From Malachius bipustulatus (Eukaryota; Arthropoda; Insecta; Coleoptera; Melyridae), in contig CAJUUM010000031.1 of NCBI GenBank assembly GCA_910589415.1, positions 1,550,001 to 1,614,000 on the forward strand: a stretch of 64,000 nt of DNA, read 5' to 3'. Positions 51,509 through 63,200 of this stretch are shown piece after piece. Position 1 is the first letter of the stretch. Each line of letters starts with the position of its first letter. The notes below the pieces were generated by a model. The model made no database searches and had not been told where the DNA came from. It saw only the letters and a program-made list of their open reading frames with translations. Both the position numbers and the translations under genes were made by a program.

Positions 51509-54500
51509 AATTTCTTGTTAGTTGAGATTTCCTAATTGGTTTGAGTTCTTGTTTATGATAGAACTTATCTTTAGATGTTAGAATTTTAGGACCTCGGTCT
51601 TCTCGAACTGTTACCATTCGATAAGGGGCTGAAGTTTTGTTGCGCTGGGGATCTTTTAAATATACAGGTTGGTTTTCACTCACAGGAGTGAAGTCTTTTC
51701 TTCTAGTGTTTTCGTACTCTAAGCGTTTTTCTTTCGTTTCCACTTCTTTCGTGTGAACGGCCTGATATAGGGCGTTGACGCGATTGTATAGCTCATTTGA
51801 GTATTCGAAATAAAAATTTGTGTCCATGACATCCAGTAAATCGTTTGCTTCTAAATGACCATATAGAAGCTCTATTGGTTTGTAATTAGTTTTTGAGTGG
51901 ATTGACCTGTTGTAAATGATCACCGCATTTTCAAATACATTGACGTTCAGAATTTTGTCTTTCGAGACTGTGATGGTTTTTATAATTTCCAACAACGTTC
52001 CGTGAGCTCTTTCAATCGGGCTGTTGCTGTTAGGGTGTTTAGGGGTCGTTAGGTGGTGGTTTACCTTATGTAACCTTAACAAGTCTTTGAATAGACTAAC
52101 ATCGAACTGGTTGTCTGTTACCAGGGTTTTAGGTAATTTGTATCGTGCGAATAGGCTTACGTATGACTCTACTATATCTGCGATGTTAACCGAATTTAGT
52201 TGTTCAAACATGAAAAATTTAGTCAGTGAATCTATCGCAGTTAGGTATTTTTTATTTCTGATAGAAAATACGTCCATGAATACTAGTTCGAAGGGTTTTT
52301 TAACTGATGGTGTTAAAGTTAATTTATGTTGCTTAGGATGCCGTTCGTACTTTGCCTGTTGGCAAATTACACATTCGTCAACATGTTTCTGACAATCCTG
52401 GACCAAATTTGGCCAATAATATTGCCTACTAATTTCAGCACTTAGTTCTTGGGATCCGCGATGATCTGGCTGATGAAACTGGTTTAGCAAGATTTCTCTA
52501 GCGGGTGGATCCTCTATGTCCTTTAGGATTTTGTGGGTGTAGACAAATTTTATTGAATTATCGAAATTTTGGTTTATTAATGTGGCTAGTGACTCATAAA
52601 ATTGCGATGGTTTGCAACTTATAGCGTTAATTACCTGGGGGTTTACATATTCCCTAAGGATATTCATTATTTCATTTTCGTAATTATTTTGAGTGATGGT
52701 AGCTAAATACCGCTCTTTGCCAAATGGGGAAATTTGTTGTAATTTTGGCTTTGATCGAATTTCAAAAATAAATTGTTTTTTATAAAAATTTATTGGCTTC
52801 TCCGTTATTGGCAGGGATGCGTTAACATTTTCCGCCTGCGAATGCTGGGTTATTTCCGAATCGATTTCGCGCTCGAGTTCGGGAATTTGGGGTGGAAGTA
52901 CTTGTATATCGGAGATTACATTTATTTTTGGTACTGATTCGGGTATTGGAGTCAATGGTTGAAGATGTTGGTCTAGTTCGGCTATATCTAAGGGTTCTCT
53001 TTCTGCTACGTCACCTGGATTATTGAACAGTGACAGAAGGTCATCGGGTGTTTTTATTTCTAGTGGATTGGACTCTAGGCGGGAAAGAAAATCCGCGTTT
53101 GTATTACTTCTTCCTTCTTTGTAGTGTAATGTATAGTCAAATTCTTCAAGTGCCAAACGCCACCTAATTAATCGGGGGTTTGTTTCTTTAAAATTGTACA
53201 GCCATTGCAAGGGCTTATGGTCCGTAATTATATTGAATTTTTGACCGTAAATATAGGGTCTGAAAATTTTGGTTGCCCAAATTATCGCCAAGCATTCCTT
53301 TTGAGTTGTTGTATAATTGATTTCATGCTCATTAAGTGTTCGGCTAGCGAACATGATGGGCTTGTCTTTGCCTATTGGACCTTGCGAGAGTATGGCCCCT
53401 ATTCCAAAATTGGATGCGTCCGTGGTTACGTTGAACGGTTTGTTAAAAAAATCTGGGTAGATTAAAATTGGGGGGTTTATGATCATTCTCTTAATGGAAT
53501 TAAAAGCTTCTATAAACTCTCTGGAATGGATAACCTTGTTGTTCTTTTTTAGACAAAGAGTTAGCGGTTTGGAAATAGTGGCGTAATTTTTTATAAATTT
53601 TCGGTAGTAGCCTGTGAGACCTAGAAACGATTTAATCTGTTTCTGTGTGGTTGGTAGAGGGACGTCTTTAATTTTTTCTACTAGTTTCGGATTTGGTTTT
53701 ATTCCATCAGTAGTTATCAGATGGCCTAGATATTCTACTTCGGTTAAACAAAATTCCGATTTTTCTAGCTGGACCTTAAACTTGTGATCTCTAAGTCTCT
53801 GAAAGACGGTTTGTAGGTTTTTCAGGTGCTCCTCGAAATTCTTGCCCAAGACAATTATGTCGTCTAGGTACACCAGACATATTTTATCAATAAGTCCTTT
53901 GAGTACCTGGTTCATTACTCTGGCGAAACAGGCCGGTGCATTTCGTAGCCCAAAAGGCATGCGAAGGAAATGCCAGTGCCCATTTTCCGTCGAGAAGGCA
54001 GTTTTGTATTGATCTTTAGGATCTATTTCGATCTGCCAGTATCCGCTTTTCAAGTCTAACTTTGAAAACAGTGCAGAACCTCCAAGCAGATCCAATACTG
54101 TAGCGATGTTCGGTATCGGGTATTTGTCCTCGATGGTTTTTTCGTTTAATTTACGAAAATCAACCACCATCCGCCATGTCTTTTTGCCATGTTTATCGGG
54201 TTTCTTTGGGACTAAGAATATAGGTGAGTTGTAAGGTGACTCACTTTCAACGATGATGTTTTGTCGTTTCATTTCATCTATTTGCTGGAAAATTTCTTTC
54301 CGTTGAGCATACGGGACACGATACGGTTTCGCAAAAACCACATCGTCGCATTTTAGGGGAATTTTATGTTTGGTATTATTAGTGAAGGTTAAAATATCAC
54401 CGTCACGATAGAATATGTCGTGATAGTGTTCACACAATTTTTGAGCTGCGAATCTCTGTTCATGGGGTAAATGATCTAATTCGAACGATGGTAAATTTGT

Positions 54501-55151
54501 ATTTATGTTATCAAAAGTTCCCGTGTAGACATTGCAAACGTCTACATCGCTTTGGTCAATATGACGTGCGATTATTGGGTCGTCAAGTTTCGATATAGGA
54601 GTATTAGACGTTATTACCTTGCTTTTTCTTATTAGGGGTACCTGACAGTGGTAATTCCTTGCCGTAGTAATGGTTTCGGGAATTGTACCATGTTCGGTAT
54701 TTTGATTTGGAATCAAAACCGTGCCTTTCTTTATTTTTATTGGAACTCGTATGGTTTCCGGTGACAAGGTTTTATAGACTATGTCATTGGCATTTGCAAC
54801 GAGAGTATCATATTGTTTGAGTTCATGTGTCGTGTTATTCAATGTCAAGGTTCCATTCGCGTAGTTTATACTAGCGTTTGTTACCTGTAAGACATCTGAT
54901 CCGAGAAGAATGTCGAAGCTGTCGTGAAATTTTACTATGAAGAATTTTATAAATTGACCTTCCTCTAGTAGGTCAACGACAACACATTTATTGTGATCTG
55001 ACTGACTTCCAATTGTTTTTAAAACAAACTTCTCTTCTTGAATGTAATCATAAAAATATTTGTAGGCTACATCGGGATTGATTAAGGAGTGCGTGGATCC
55101 CGTATCAATCATCAAATTGAAGTTGATGTGTGGGGGATAACAAAATTGCAA
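51456..55151 (-). CDS. pol: Pol polyprotein of element B (PR-RT-RNase H-IN)
   Basis: 1231 codons. Protease with LMIDTGSTHSLI at 13-24; reverse transcriptase with LDLKSGYWQIE and CLVYLDDIIVLG; RNase H with TTDASNFGIGAIL; integrase zinc finger (HRGSQ...H, CVICQQAKY) and core residues in FMDVFSIRN, LVTDNQFD and NSPIERAHG. The last ~60 residues carry the basic tail. The first codon is TTG and the frame is open upstream past gag's stop in the -1 register, so -1 frameshifting from gag is the likely route. No break seen. Confidence 0.93.
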   Translation of the reverse strand: MQFCYPPHINFNLMIDTGSTHSLINPDVAYKYFYDYIQEEKFVLKTIGSQSDHNKCVVVDLLEEGQFIKFFIVKFHDSFDILLGSDVLQVTNASINYANGTLTLNNTTHELKQYDTLVANANDIVYKTLSPETIRVPIKIKKGTVLIPNQNTEHGTIPETITTARNYHCQVPLIRKSKVITSNTPISKLDDPIIARHIDQSDVDVCNVYTGTFDNINTNLPSFELDHLPHEQRFAAQKLCEHYHDIFYRDGDILTFTNNTKHKIPLKCDDVVFAKPYRVPYAQRKEIFQQIDEMKRQNIIVESESPYNSPIFLVPKKPDKHGKKTWRMVVDFRKLNEKTIEDKYPIPNIATVLDLLGGSALFSKLDLKSGYWQIEIDPKDQYKTAFSTENGHWHFLRMPFGLRNAPACFARVMNQVLKGLIDKICLVYLDDIIVLGKNFEEHLKNLQTVFQRLRDHKFKVQLEKSEFCLTEVEYLGHLITTDGIKPNPKLVEKIKDVPLPTTQKQIKSFLGLTGYYRKFIKNYATISKPLTLCLKKNNKVIHSREFIEAFNSIKRMIINPPILIYPDFFNKPFNVTTDASNFGIGAILSQGPIGKDKPIMFASRTLNEHEINYTTTQKECLAIIWATKIFRPYIYGQKFNIITDHKPLQWLYNFKETNPRLIRWRLALEEFDYTLHYKEGRSNTNADFLSRLESNPLEIKTPDDLLSLFNNPGDVAEREPLDIAELDQHLQPLTPIPESVPKINVISDIQVLPPQIPELEREIDSEITQHSQAENVNASLPITEKPINFYKKQFIFEIRSKPKLQQISPFGKERYLATITQNNYENEIMNILREYVNPQVINAISCKPSQFYESLATLINQNFDNSIKFVYTHKILKDIEDPPAREILLNQFHQPDHRGSQELSAEISRQYYWPNLVQDCQKHVDECVICQQAKYERHPKQHKLTLTPSVKKPFELVFMDVFSIRNKKYLTAIDSLTKFFMFEQLNSVNIADIVESYVSLFARYKLPKTLVTDNQFDVSLFKDLLRLHKVNHHLTTPKHPNSNSPIERAHGTLLEIIKTITVSKDKILNVNVFENAVIIYNRSIHSKTNYKPIELLYGHLEANDLLDVMDTNFYFEYSNELYNRVNALYQAVHTKEVETKEKRLEYENTRRKDFTPVSENQPVYLKDPQRNKTSAPYRMVTVREDRGPKILTSKDKFYHKQELKPIRKSQLTRNFVADDPVIRPSTSHLDN

Positions 55152-55180
55152 GCATGGTAATATTGGGCTAGGGAAATTGT

Positions 55181-56581
55181 CTATTGATTTGGTCCCGAGG
55201 CAGTTAGACGAAAATTTTCCACTGAAGGTGGTTCAGTTTCTTCGCCTTCACTGAAATTTACATTCTCCTTAGAGACATTGGAATATTCCTGGGGTACATA
55301 ATCATTCGAGTATTGATTATTTTCGACATTACCTTCCTCGTAATAATTTGGGTAATTCGAGTCCTCGTATGGTAAATCGACTTCGTCTACAGATTGTGGT
55401 TGCGTATGCAACTCTTCGGGGTGTCCTTCCATGAAATTTATTTGCGGTTTGGGTTGCCGCCAATTTCGGAAGTTGGTGTTTTGGGCCTGTGTACTATTGG
55501 GAAATCGATTGTTGGGTCGATAACCTATCGACATAGGGGTTGGTCTATTACTTTGAGCGTTATTTCTGCTAAATTGGCCATTAGGTTGGAACACATTTCG
55601 TTGGAACGATGGATGTTCCGGGCGAGTTCCAAATTGATTTGGAAGATTTGGAATTGTCCTATTCATAGGGAAAGATTGGTTATTCCTAAAGAAAGAGTTC
55701 GTGTTGGGCGAAAATTGCCTAGTTACGATTGGATTCTTTTGAGGAACGGGAGGCGTGACTTTAACAGGAGGCCTTTGAACTTTATCCTGAGGATGTTTAC
55801 TTATGTAATTTAGAACAATTTTGGTTGCTTCATTAAGGGACCTAGGGGACCTGACATCTAAAATAGTCTGTAGCATCGGCTGGCAGTTGCTATATAAAAC
55901 TTCTAACGCCGTCTGCTCGTTAATTTCTTTATGAATTATTTTTTGATTATTGCTAATGTCGTCGTCCATGGTAACCTTTATGTCTAATTGTGATTGGAGG
56001 GATTTGATTCTTTCTATAAAATCGTTTAAATTTTCATTATACCTGATTCTCAGCATTTTAAACTGATGGGCTAAAATTTTCCTATCTGTAAGGTCGCTAA
56101 ATTTATTTCTCAGGGCATCTTTTAATGTCGGCCAATCGGTTATATCGGGTCGGCAAATTACAAAATCGTTAGCATCACCTATCAATTTGCTACAAATTAA
56201 ACAATATACATAATTATTAAGAGTGACGTCAGTGGTATTTCCATATTTTTGGAAATAAGGTTCAACCTTCAAAATGAAACTTTCTAGTGCCAAAGGCTTG
56301 CCATCAAATTTCGGAAGAATTTCTCCGTAACTTCTAGCCGCGGAGATTAAATTTTCTGTCGAGGGTTGGACTGCATTTGCACCGTCACTAGTTGTTGGGG
56401 GTGCCATTTTTGAGTGGAAATCTAGGTTTGCTAATGGGTTCTTTCTTTGCTTTAACCTTTGCGCAATGGACAATGTATCGAGAGAAATTTCCAAATTGTC
56501 TACGACTGAGTTTTGTGGTCCGTCTTCGCTTGACGAATCGTATACGCTCTCAGAATCGCTTACTTTGTCTGAGTTACTCAT
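55181..56581 (-). CDS. gag: Gag of element B
   Basis: 466 codons from ATG. Acidic Ser-rich N-terminus (SNSDKVSDSESVYDSSSEDG), capsid region around 90-270 (ILPKFDGKPLALESFILKVE, then RIRYNENLNDFIERIKSLQS), then an Asn/Pro/Arg-rich C-terminus (NRTIPNLPNQFGTRPEHPSF). No zinc knuckle, as in many errantiviruses; the basic stretch probably binds RNA. Confidence 0.85.
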   Translation of the reverse strand: MSNSDKVSDSESVYDSSSEDGPQNSVVDNLEISLDTLSIAQRLKQRKNPLANLDFHSKMAPPTTSDGANAVQPSTENLISAARSYGEILPKFDGKPLALESFILKVEPYFQKYGNTTDVTLNNYVYCLICSKLIGDANDFVICRPDITDWPTLKDALRNKFSDLTDRKILAHQFKMLRIRYNENLNDFIERIKSLQSQLDIKVTMDDDISNNQKIIHKEINEQTALEVLYSNCQPMLQTILDVRSPRSLNEATKIVLNYISKHPQDKVQRPPVKVTPPVPQKNPIVTRQFSPNTNSFFRNNQSFPMNRTIPNLPNQFGTRPEHPSFQRNVFQPNGQFSRNNAQSNRPTPMSIGYRPNNRFPNSTQAQNTNFRNWRQPKPQINFMEGHPEELHTQPQSVDEVDLPYEDSNYPNYYEEGNVENNQYSNDYVPQEYSNVSKENVNFSEGEETEPPSVENFRLTASGPNQ

Positions 56582-57277
56582 TAATTAATTTATTGCATTA
56601 TCAAGTTAACTGCTTATCGATTTATCAGGTTAAGACTCAAGTGACCACAAAAGTTCAAATTATATGGACAATATAGAGCGATAAGAAAAATATTGGGGTA
56701 AAAACTTATAATCTACAAAAATAAAATAATAGCAATAAAATTTAAATAGTAATGAAAATGCTTGTAATTTCGAATATACTGTACGGCCAGTCTCATCCGT
56801 ATCAGAGGGGGTACTTAAGTCCACAGTATATCAAAATTAACAAGAATTTTAGTTATACGATGTTCAAAAAATAAAATAAAAATCCTTTAAAATTAAAATA
56901 TGCACAGTAAATAATATAGGGTGATATAAAATATATATGTACAGGTTTTTATTACGTAAGTGTAATAGAATTGGAAATCTAAAGTTATAAAAATTACGAG
57001 AAAAATTATCTCTATTAAACTTTCCTTAGCTTCATAAAAGATGTAATCTGAATTAAAATTTATTTGGTAAAATTAAGCTTTGGAAAAATAAAATTCCTAG
57101 AGATGCAATAGTTCCATGTTATTGCACAAATTAATAAATATTTAATTGCTGGTTTCGATTTAAATTTAAATAATTGAAAATAGCTTTTAATCATTCGCTT
57201 AGTTTCATTTTACTTCGTGCGTCAATATTTAATTATTTTTCTGACCTTTGTCTTGCTTTAAAGTTGCTGAAGTTGCT

Positions 57278-57469
57278 GCGGGGAGACCTCGTCTCTGCGG
57301 GGTTGCTCGTACCGTCTTGGTTGTTGCGGGGAGACCTCACCTCTGTGGGGTTGCTCGTACCGTCTTGGATGTTGCGGGGAGACCTCGTCTGCTGCGGGGT
57401 TGCTCTTTCCGGCTTTTGGATGCGGGGAGACCTCGTCTGATGCGGGGTTGCTCTTTCCGACTTTTGGAT
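57278..57469 (-). repeat. 48-bp tandem repeat, four copies, in the element B leader
   Basis: Units start GCGGGGAGACCTC at 57278, 57326, 57374 and 57422, with a partial fifth at 57470. Each unit has a second GCGGGGTTGCTC half. The period is exactly 48 bp. GC-rich in an AT-rich element. It lies in the untranslated leader between primer site and gag. Confidence 0.9.
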
Positions 57470-57547
57470 GCGGGGTTCGCTGGATCTTCGTAGTCCTTGA
57501 TGCTCGAACTTCACTGAACTGCACACTAATTTTAGGAACCACGAAAA

Positions 57548-57565
57548 TCCGCCAAGACTGCGCCA
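57548..57565 (-). other. Primer binding site of element B
   Basis: The minus strand reads TGGCGCAGTCTTGGCGG, its T shared with the LTR end. TGGCGCAGTC is the start used by 17.6/297-type elements (tRNA-Ser in the literature). Confidence 0.75.
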
Positions 57566-57946
57566 GTTATGTTTTAACTTCCCAAATATGCCTTTTTAAA
57601 AAGGTTGAATTTTATTTAGGGAAAGGATAAAACTTTGAAGGCTACTACAGTAATAGACGATGTCCGTGAACTGCGATTTATATTTTCAAGTAGGTTTTTA
57701 CACTTTAGATTAATACTAAATAGCAATAGGCTATGCCCGTAAACTACGATGTGTCCTAGTCGAAGATATAAAGTAGACTTAATTATAAAATAAAATCTAG
57801 GAGCTAACTTGCTGCTGCTATCCAAGTTTACAAGTGTTTATTTACTTGGTCAGCAGGACGATGCCACCGTGGGACTAGGATGATAGTGAAGAATACGCAA
57901 CGTTGCATTTATTTATTGCAAGTGGCGTGATCTCATCCTGATGACT
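57565..57946 (-). repeat. 5' LTR of element B
   Basis: Direct repeat of 49147-49528, followed by target copy ATCC. Confidence 0.93.
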
Positions 57947-58441
57947 ATCCTGTCTCAACAACTCAGCAAGGCTACACAATTGGATACATAAATAATAATT
58001 AGAACTAGGGAACTGAGCAGAATTCACAGTAAATAATCAGACTAATAGTAGGTACCTCTTGTCCGTTTCTTTAAAAATAACCATATTTTTTTGTTTATGC
58101 CAGTTCCTGTTAAGAAAAATGATTCAAATTGACGGTTAAATTTTTATGTGCAGGGTGCATGGTTCATCACTTACGTCCAACCCCGAAACAGATGTTAATT
58201 TTTAACATAAAAAATTTAAACTTTGAGGATTCGTATAATTAGTATAGGACCATAATCAGTTTTTCTTTCGTTGGACCACTAACAATAAAAACCGTTAGAA
58301 ATCGATTAACAACATCAAAATCGCTGAAAAAAAATATCAAAAAACTAATTACAAGACTTTCTAGATATGAGCCACAATAGACCTTCGGTCGCAGTGAAGG
58401 TGTCACAATGGCCCACTCACGATAAATATAAATGTAAATCT

Positions 58442-58513
58442 ACCATCGTTACGAAAATTGTAACAATCTCTAGCTAGTCTAGTAGTGATTGTTAGAATTT
58501 TCGTGACGATGGT
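58442..58513. repeat. 72-nt near-perfect hairpin
   Basis: ACCATCGTTACGAAAATT... pairs with ...AATTTTCGTGACGATGGT over 27 positions with one mismatch and one G-T pair. The loop is ~18 nt. The size resembles a microRNA precursor, but a remnant of a small inverted-repeat element is as likely. Confidence 0.7.
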
Positions 58514-58765
58514 TAGGTACAAACCATTCTCAGGTAAGAAACAGTGCTGATTCCCTCTGAAAAAGTGATGATGTAATTTAGCTGCTGTTGTCAACATTTT
58601 TTATTCGTTGTCTCTAGCAAGAGACTTCTTAAATTGTTCACAAAGGAAGGCCACTTTGAAGAAAAGTTGTTTTTCATTCAATTTTTCTACCAAAGCCTGT
58701 TTTCAGAAGAAATTTAAATTTAAGTAATTTTTCGTTCAATTTTTTATTTTTAATGTTTGTCCTAG

Positions 58766-58852
58766 CGCGGGCGGTAGCCCACTGGTTTAGGTGGCTGACT
58801 GGAGCCGTTGACGCTGCCACCATCTGAGGTTCAAATCCCAGCTTGGCGGGAT
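58766..58852 (+). repeat. tRNA-like SINE head with pol III A and B boxes
   Basis: TAGCCCACTGG fits the A box and GGTTCAAATCC fits the B box, 42 bp apart, with a T-stem-like CTGAG/CCCAG. The acceptor stem does not pair, so a functional tRNA is unlikely; a tRNA-derived SINE or decayed tRNA fits better. Confidence 0.5.
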
Positions 58853-58882
58853 TGTTTGTATTCGTTTTTGATACTATTTATA

Positions 58883-59576
58883 CTGGGTGGTCCATTTTAA
58901 TTTATTTTCGGAATTATTGGAGAGGAGCAACATTCTCCGAACAAAAGTTTTGTACAAAAGTTGTTTCGTTGAATCACCCCCCACCCCTGCACAGGGGTGC
59001 GGGTGACTTTGACGATTTAAATAGGCACTCTCATTTTTTATTGCGGGTTATGATTCAGCGTGGAGAAAAACAAACTTTTATATGAATTCTTTTTTTAAAT
59101 TCGCCCTCACAAGAACCACCCCCAATTTTGACTTTGACATTTTTAATGGGAACGCTGATTTTTTCGAGTATTACGATTAAGGGGTTGGGGTTGTTCTGGT
59201 CTGCAAATGATATCTCCCTCAAAACCAAACCACTTTGCCTCTGCAATTTTTCCTCCAAGCAATTCTCGCGAGTAATGAAAAATCAATCAAAGTCTCGAGA
59301 GAGCCGTTTTTGTCTTCTATGTTTAGATGAGTGCGAATTTGAAAAAAAAATTCACACAAATGTTTGTTTTTCTCTGCGCTGAATCATAACCCGCAATAAA
59401 AAAATTGGGGTTTCTATTTAATCGTCAAAGTCACCCCCACCCCTATGGTGGCAGTGGGGGGTTCTTGTGTGCAAACGATGTCCCCCTTAAAACCAAACAA
59501 CTTTTGTCCCAAACTTTTGTTCGGAGAGTGTTGCCCCTCCGCAATAATTCCGAAAATAGATTAAAATGGATACTGG
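58883..59576. repeat. Foldback element H
   Basis: CTGGGTGGTCCATTTTAAT at the left and ATTAAAATGGATACTGG at the right. The arms share ATTTTCGGAATTATTG and its inverse, and ACAAAAGTTTTGT-like segments. TA-flanked; the right end has diverged. About 694 bp. Confidence 0.75.
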
Positions 59577-60277
59577 TATTACACATGTTTCATTGGCTAT
59601 ATGAGCTCGATTTCTAAGCCAAACTTACCAGAGTGGAACGACTATGTCTTACTTGCAAAGTTAAGACCGATGCTCCCCCTTAAAAAAAGTTTGTCCCTGG
59701 ATTTTCTTGCCTGAAGTTTTAGTTTCAATACGAGGCTTATATTTCCAAAATCGGTTGACGAGGAAAAATGTATGCCCTTCAAGAGCAAACAGTTGATTTT
59801 TGAGATCACCCTGTAAATACAGGTGTCAAATCAAAAATTTGAAAATCATCTCGAAGTGAGATATTAAGTTCAAACGGTTGCTCATCAAAACTTACAAGAA
59901 AAGTTTATTTGTAAAAGGGGGGTACTAAAACCGCAGAGTCATTTTGCACGCCTTCACCTATCACCCTCTAGAAAATTTATTGGCAGTTTTTTTGAGTTAA
60001 AATCTAATAAAGCAGAAAATAGAGGATAGGCTGCTGACATGCGAAAACAAAATCGAAATCTCTTTGGAATATCGAAAGTAATCGTCAATCAAAATTAGGC
60101 GAAATTTTGGGGTGCGCCACTTTCATTTTTGCGTAGTGTTTAAAATACTAACTGGATAGATAATCGGGACTTATGCAAAGCGACCACTAAACTTATTTTA
60201 CAGTAAGCTATTCTTACGTACAACGTGTAGTGCATAGAGTATTAGCATAGAGAGCATAGAGTAACTTACCTGAATTT
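59577..60277. other. Intergenic, no supported gene
   Basis: No frame or repeat of note, except short tandem words (CATAGAG and variants) around 60230-60265 just past the truncated element. Confidence 0.4.
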
Positions 60278-63200
60278 TTATGGGCCGTGTATCTCCAGAA
60301 CTATTCTTTCTCCGTTTACATTGAGACCTGGCCACCAAAAATAACTCCGTGCTGAATTTTTCATCTTAACAATTCCTAGATGAGTCTGATGTAGTTTGTT
60401 TAAAATGGTTTGCCGCAAGCTTAAAGGTATGATTATTTTATTATTCCACATTAAACACTCTTCCTCCAAAGTCAAATCATTTTTAATCCTAAAATATGGT
60501 TTAATTTTAACATTCCGAATTTTCCTAGGCCAGCCATATTTTACAAAATGTATAACCGTCTTAAGTATTTTATCAGAACTAGTTTTCTCCTTAACTAATT
60601 TAAAATCAACTATTCCGTGGCTGTCGGAGAAAAAATTCAAATAAGAAACGTCAGTTTCAGCTTGTTCATTAATTTTAAATTTATTCGTTAATGGCAACCG
60701 TGACAAACAATCTGCTAAATTATCCTTACTTCTTACATATTGTATGTCGTAGTTATAATTTGATAACATAATTGCCCAGCGCTTCAACCGATTCGCGGAG
60801 TACTGAGGAATCGATTTTTTTGGATTAAAAATTGCTGTCAAAGGGTGACTGTCCGTCACTAAGACAAATTTTCGACCATACAAGAATTGATTGAATTTTT
60901 TCAGCCCAAATATTATGCTCAGTGCTTCTTTTTCATGCTGTGGATAATTTTCCTCAGCGACTGACAATGTTCTGGAACTATAAGCAATGGGTCTCAAAGA
61001 ACCATCGGGCATTTTATGTGATATTACCGCCCCCACCCCATAAGAACTAGCGTCTGTGGACAGGTATATGGGATAATTTGGATTAAAGTGAACAAGCACA
61101 TCAGATGAAACCAACATTTCCTTTACATCGTCAAATGATTTTTGACATTCTTCACTCCATACCCATTTAGTATTATTTTTCAAAAGTTTATATAATGGAT
61201 GCAACACCGTTGAAAGATTTGGTGCAAACTTACAATAATAATTAACAGTACCCAAAAACGATTTCAACTGTGTCACATTTTCTGGTATAGGAGATCTAGA
61301 TATAGCATCTGTTATTGAATTACAAGTGTGAAGACCATCACCATCTATTATATGACCTAAGTACTTAACTTGTTTTTTGTTAAAATCACATTTTTCTATT
61401 GCTAATTTAAATCCAGCGGATTCTAATCTATTTAACACCTTATCTAAATTACATCTATGTTCAATTGGATCCTTACCACTGACCAAAATATCGTCCAAAA
61501 AACACACAACGCCTTCTATATCCTGAAGAAGGGCATCCATGATTTTTTGGAATTTAGATGGAGCTGAAGCCACTCCGTAAGGCAGTCTTGTGTATCTGAA
61601 TAGTCCCTTATGGGTTGAAATCGTGACCAGTTCTTGAGATTTCTCATCCAAGAGCACTTGCTGATAAGCCTGCGAAAGATCAATTTTAGAAAAACATTTT
61701 CCACCTTGCAATTTACTAAATAAATCTTCGATACGTGGTAAGGGATATTGGTCTATTTCTAAATATTGATTTAAATATTTAAAATCTCCGCATATGCGAA
61801 TCGAGCCATTTTGTTTTAGAACGGGAACGATAGGTGTTCCCCACTTGCTAAAATCCACAGGATATATAATTCCCTGACTTAAAAGTCGTTGCAGCTCTTC
61901 TTCAACCTTGTCGCGCATCGAAAATGGTATCGGTCTAGGTCTAAAAAATCTTGGACTAGCAGATTCGTCCGTCAATTTTAATGAAATGGTCCCCTTATTA
62001 AATGTTCCTAAGCCCGAGGAAAATAATGTCTTATATTTATTTTTTAAATCCATAATTAATTCATTACAATTATTTCCGTTTAAAAAATGTATTTCGTGTA
62101 ACTTAAGTTCAAAATTTTTCAGAAAATCTCTACCTAATATTGGTGGACCTCCATTTTTTATTACATAAAATATCATTTTTGTCTCTAAATTATTATAAGT
62201 AATATTATCTTCAATAAATCCTAAAGGTTTTATTTTATTTCCATCATAAACTGTAAAAATTTTATTTGTTAATTTTAATTTCAAATGCTTAAAATTTTTC
62301 TGATACATTTTATCAGATATACAAGATATGCTGGAGCCTGTGTCCAGCTGAAATTTATGTTTAATTTTACCAAAATTAACTGATAAATAAATAGCATTAT
62401 TTCGTTCTGAATTATTACAAGAATTATTAGCGTTATCAAAAGATTCGTTTTCAGCATTATCTGCATTTAAATTGAAAATTAAATTCTCTGAAATATTATT
62501 ATTTTCATTTATTGAATCTGCTTCTAGAAAATTATTAAAATTTTTTGTTTTATATTTGGGATATTTCATCTTATTTTTACAGACCGGGGCTAAATGACCT
62601 TTTATATTACATATATGGCATTTAGAATTTTTAAAATAGCACTTATCTGTGTCGTGGTTGTTCCTTCCGCAAACTGCGCACTTATGGGGAGTTTGAGTTG
62701 AACTTCGTCCTGCTGTCTGCCCATGGACTGGATGATGCACATTCCCCCTTGCAGGTTTCCCATATTTTGATGGAGCATAATTGCCTGCCAGGTGATAGAT
62801 GTCCGCTTCTGTCTTGATACGACGTTGGTCGCAATCTCGTGAGATCGACTTGGAATTGGCGATCTTGAGAACATCTGCTAGACTAGCGTCGCTTGACTCT
62901 TCAAAAAGACGATCTTGAACCGCACCCCTGTCATATCCCACGACGAAAATGTCTCTCAGAACCATTTGCAAATATTCTTCCGAAAAAACACATGACGCAG
63001 CTAAACTTCTTAATCGAATTGCAAATTCCTTGGGAGATTCGGAAGGTGATTTCTTGGCGGTGTAAAATTTATACCGGGAAATGAAAATTGACTCTTCGTC
63101 TTGAAAATGTGTAGCTAATATTTTCAAAAGCTCGTCATAGTTTTTGCTCTCAGGTAATTTTGGAAGACACAAGTTATATAATAATTTGTAGGCTTCTTCA

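Larger units (their letters stand above)
49147..57946 (-). mobile_element. Errantivirus-like Ty3/gypsy element B, all frames open
   Basis: 382-bp LTRs at 49147-49528 and 57565-57946 (offset 8418) with AGT...ACT ends read as identical. The target duplication is ATCC (49143-49146 and 57947-57950). On the minus strand the order is 5' LTR, primer site, repeat-bearing leader, gag, pol, env, polypurine tract, 3' LTR. All three genes are uninterrupted, so this copy may be recently active. The AGT/ACT termini and GGCGCAGTC primer site recall the 17.6/297 group. Confidence 0.94.

Noticed and set aside
57233..57542. Overlapping frames through the 48-bp array
   Set aside because: A 48-bp period keeps every frame open automatically; there is no independent support for coding.
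58766..58852. Functional tRNA gene
   Set aside because: The A and B boxes fit, but the acceptor stem does not pair, so a SINE head is more likely.
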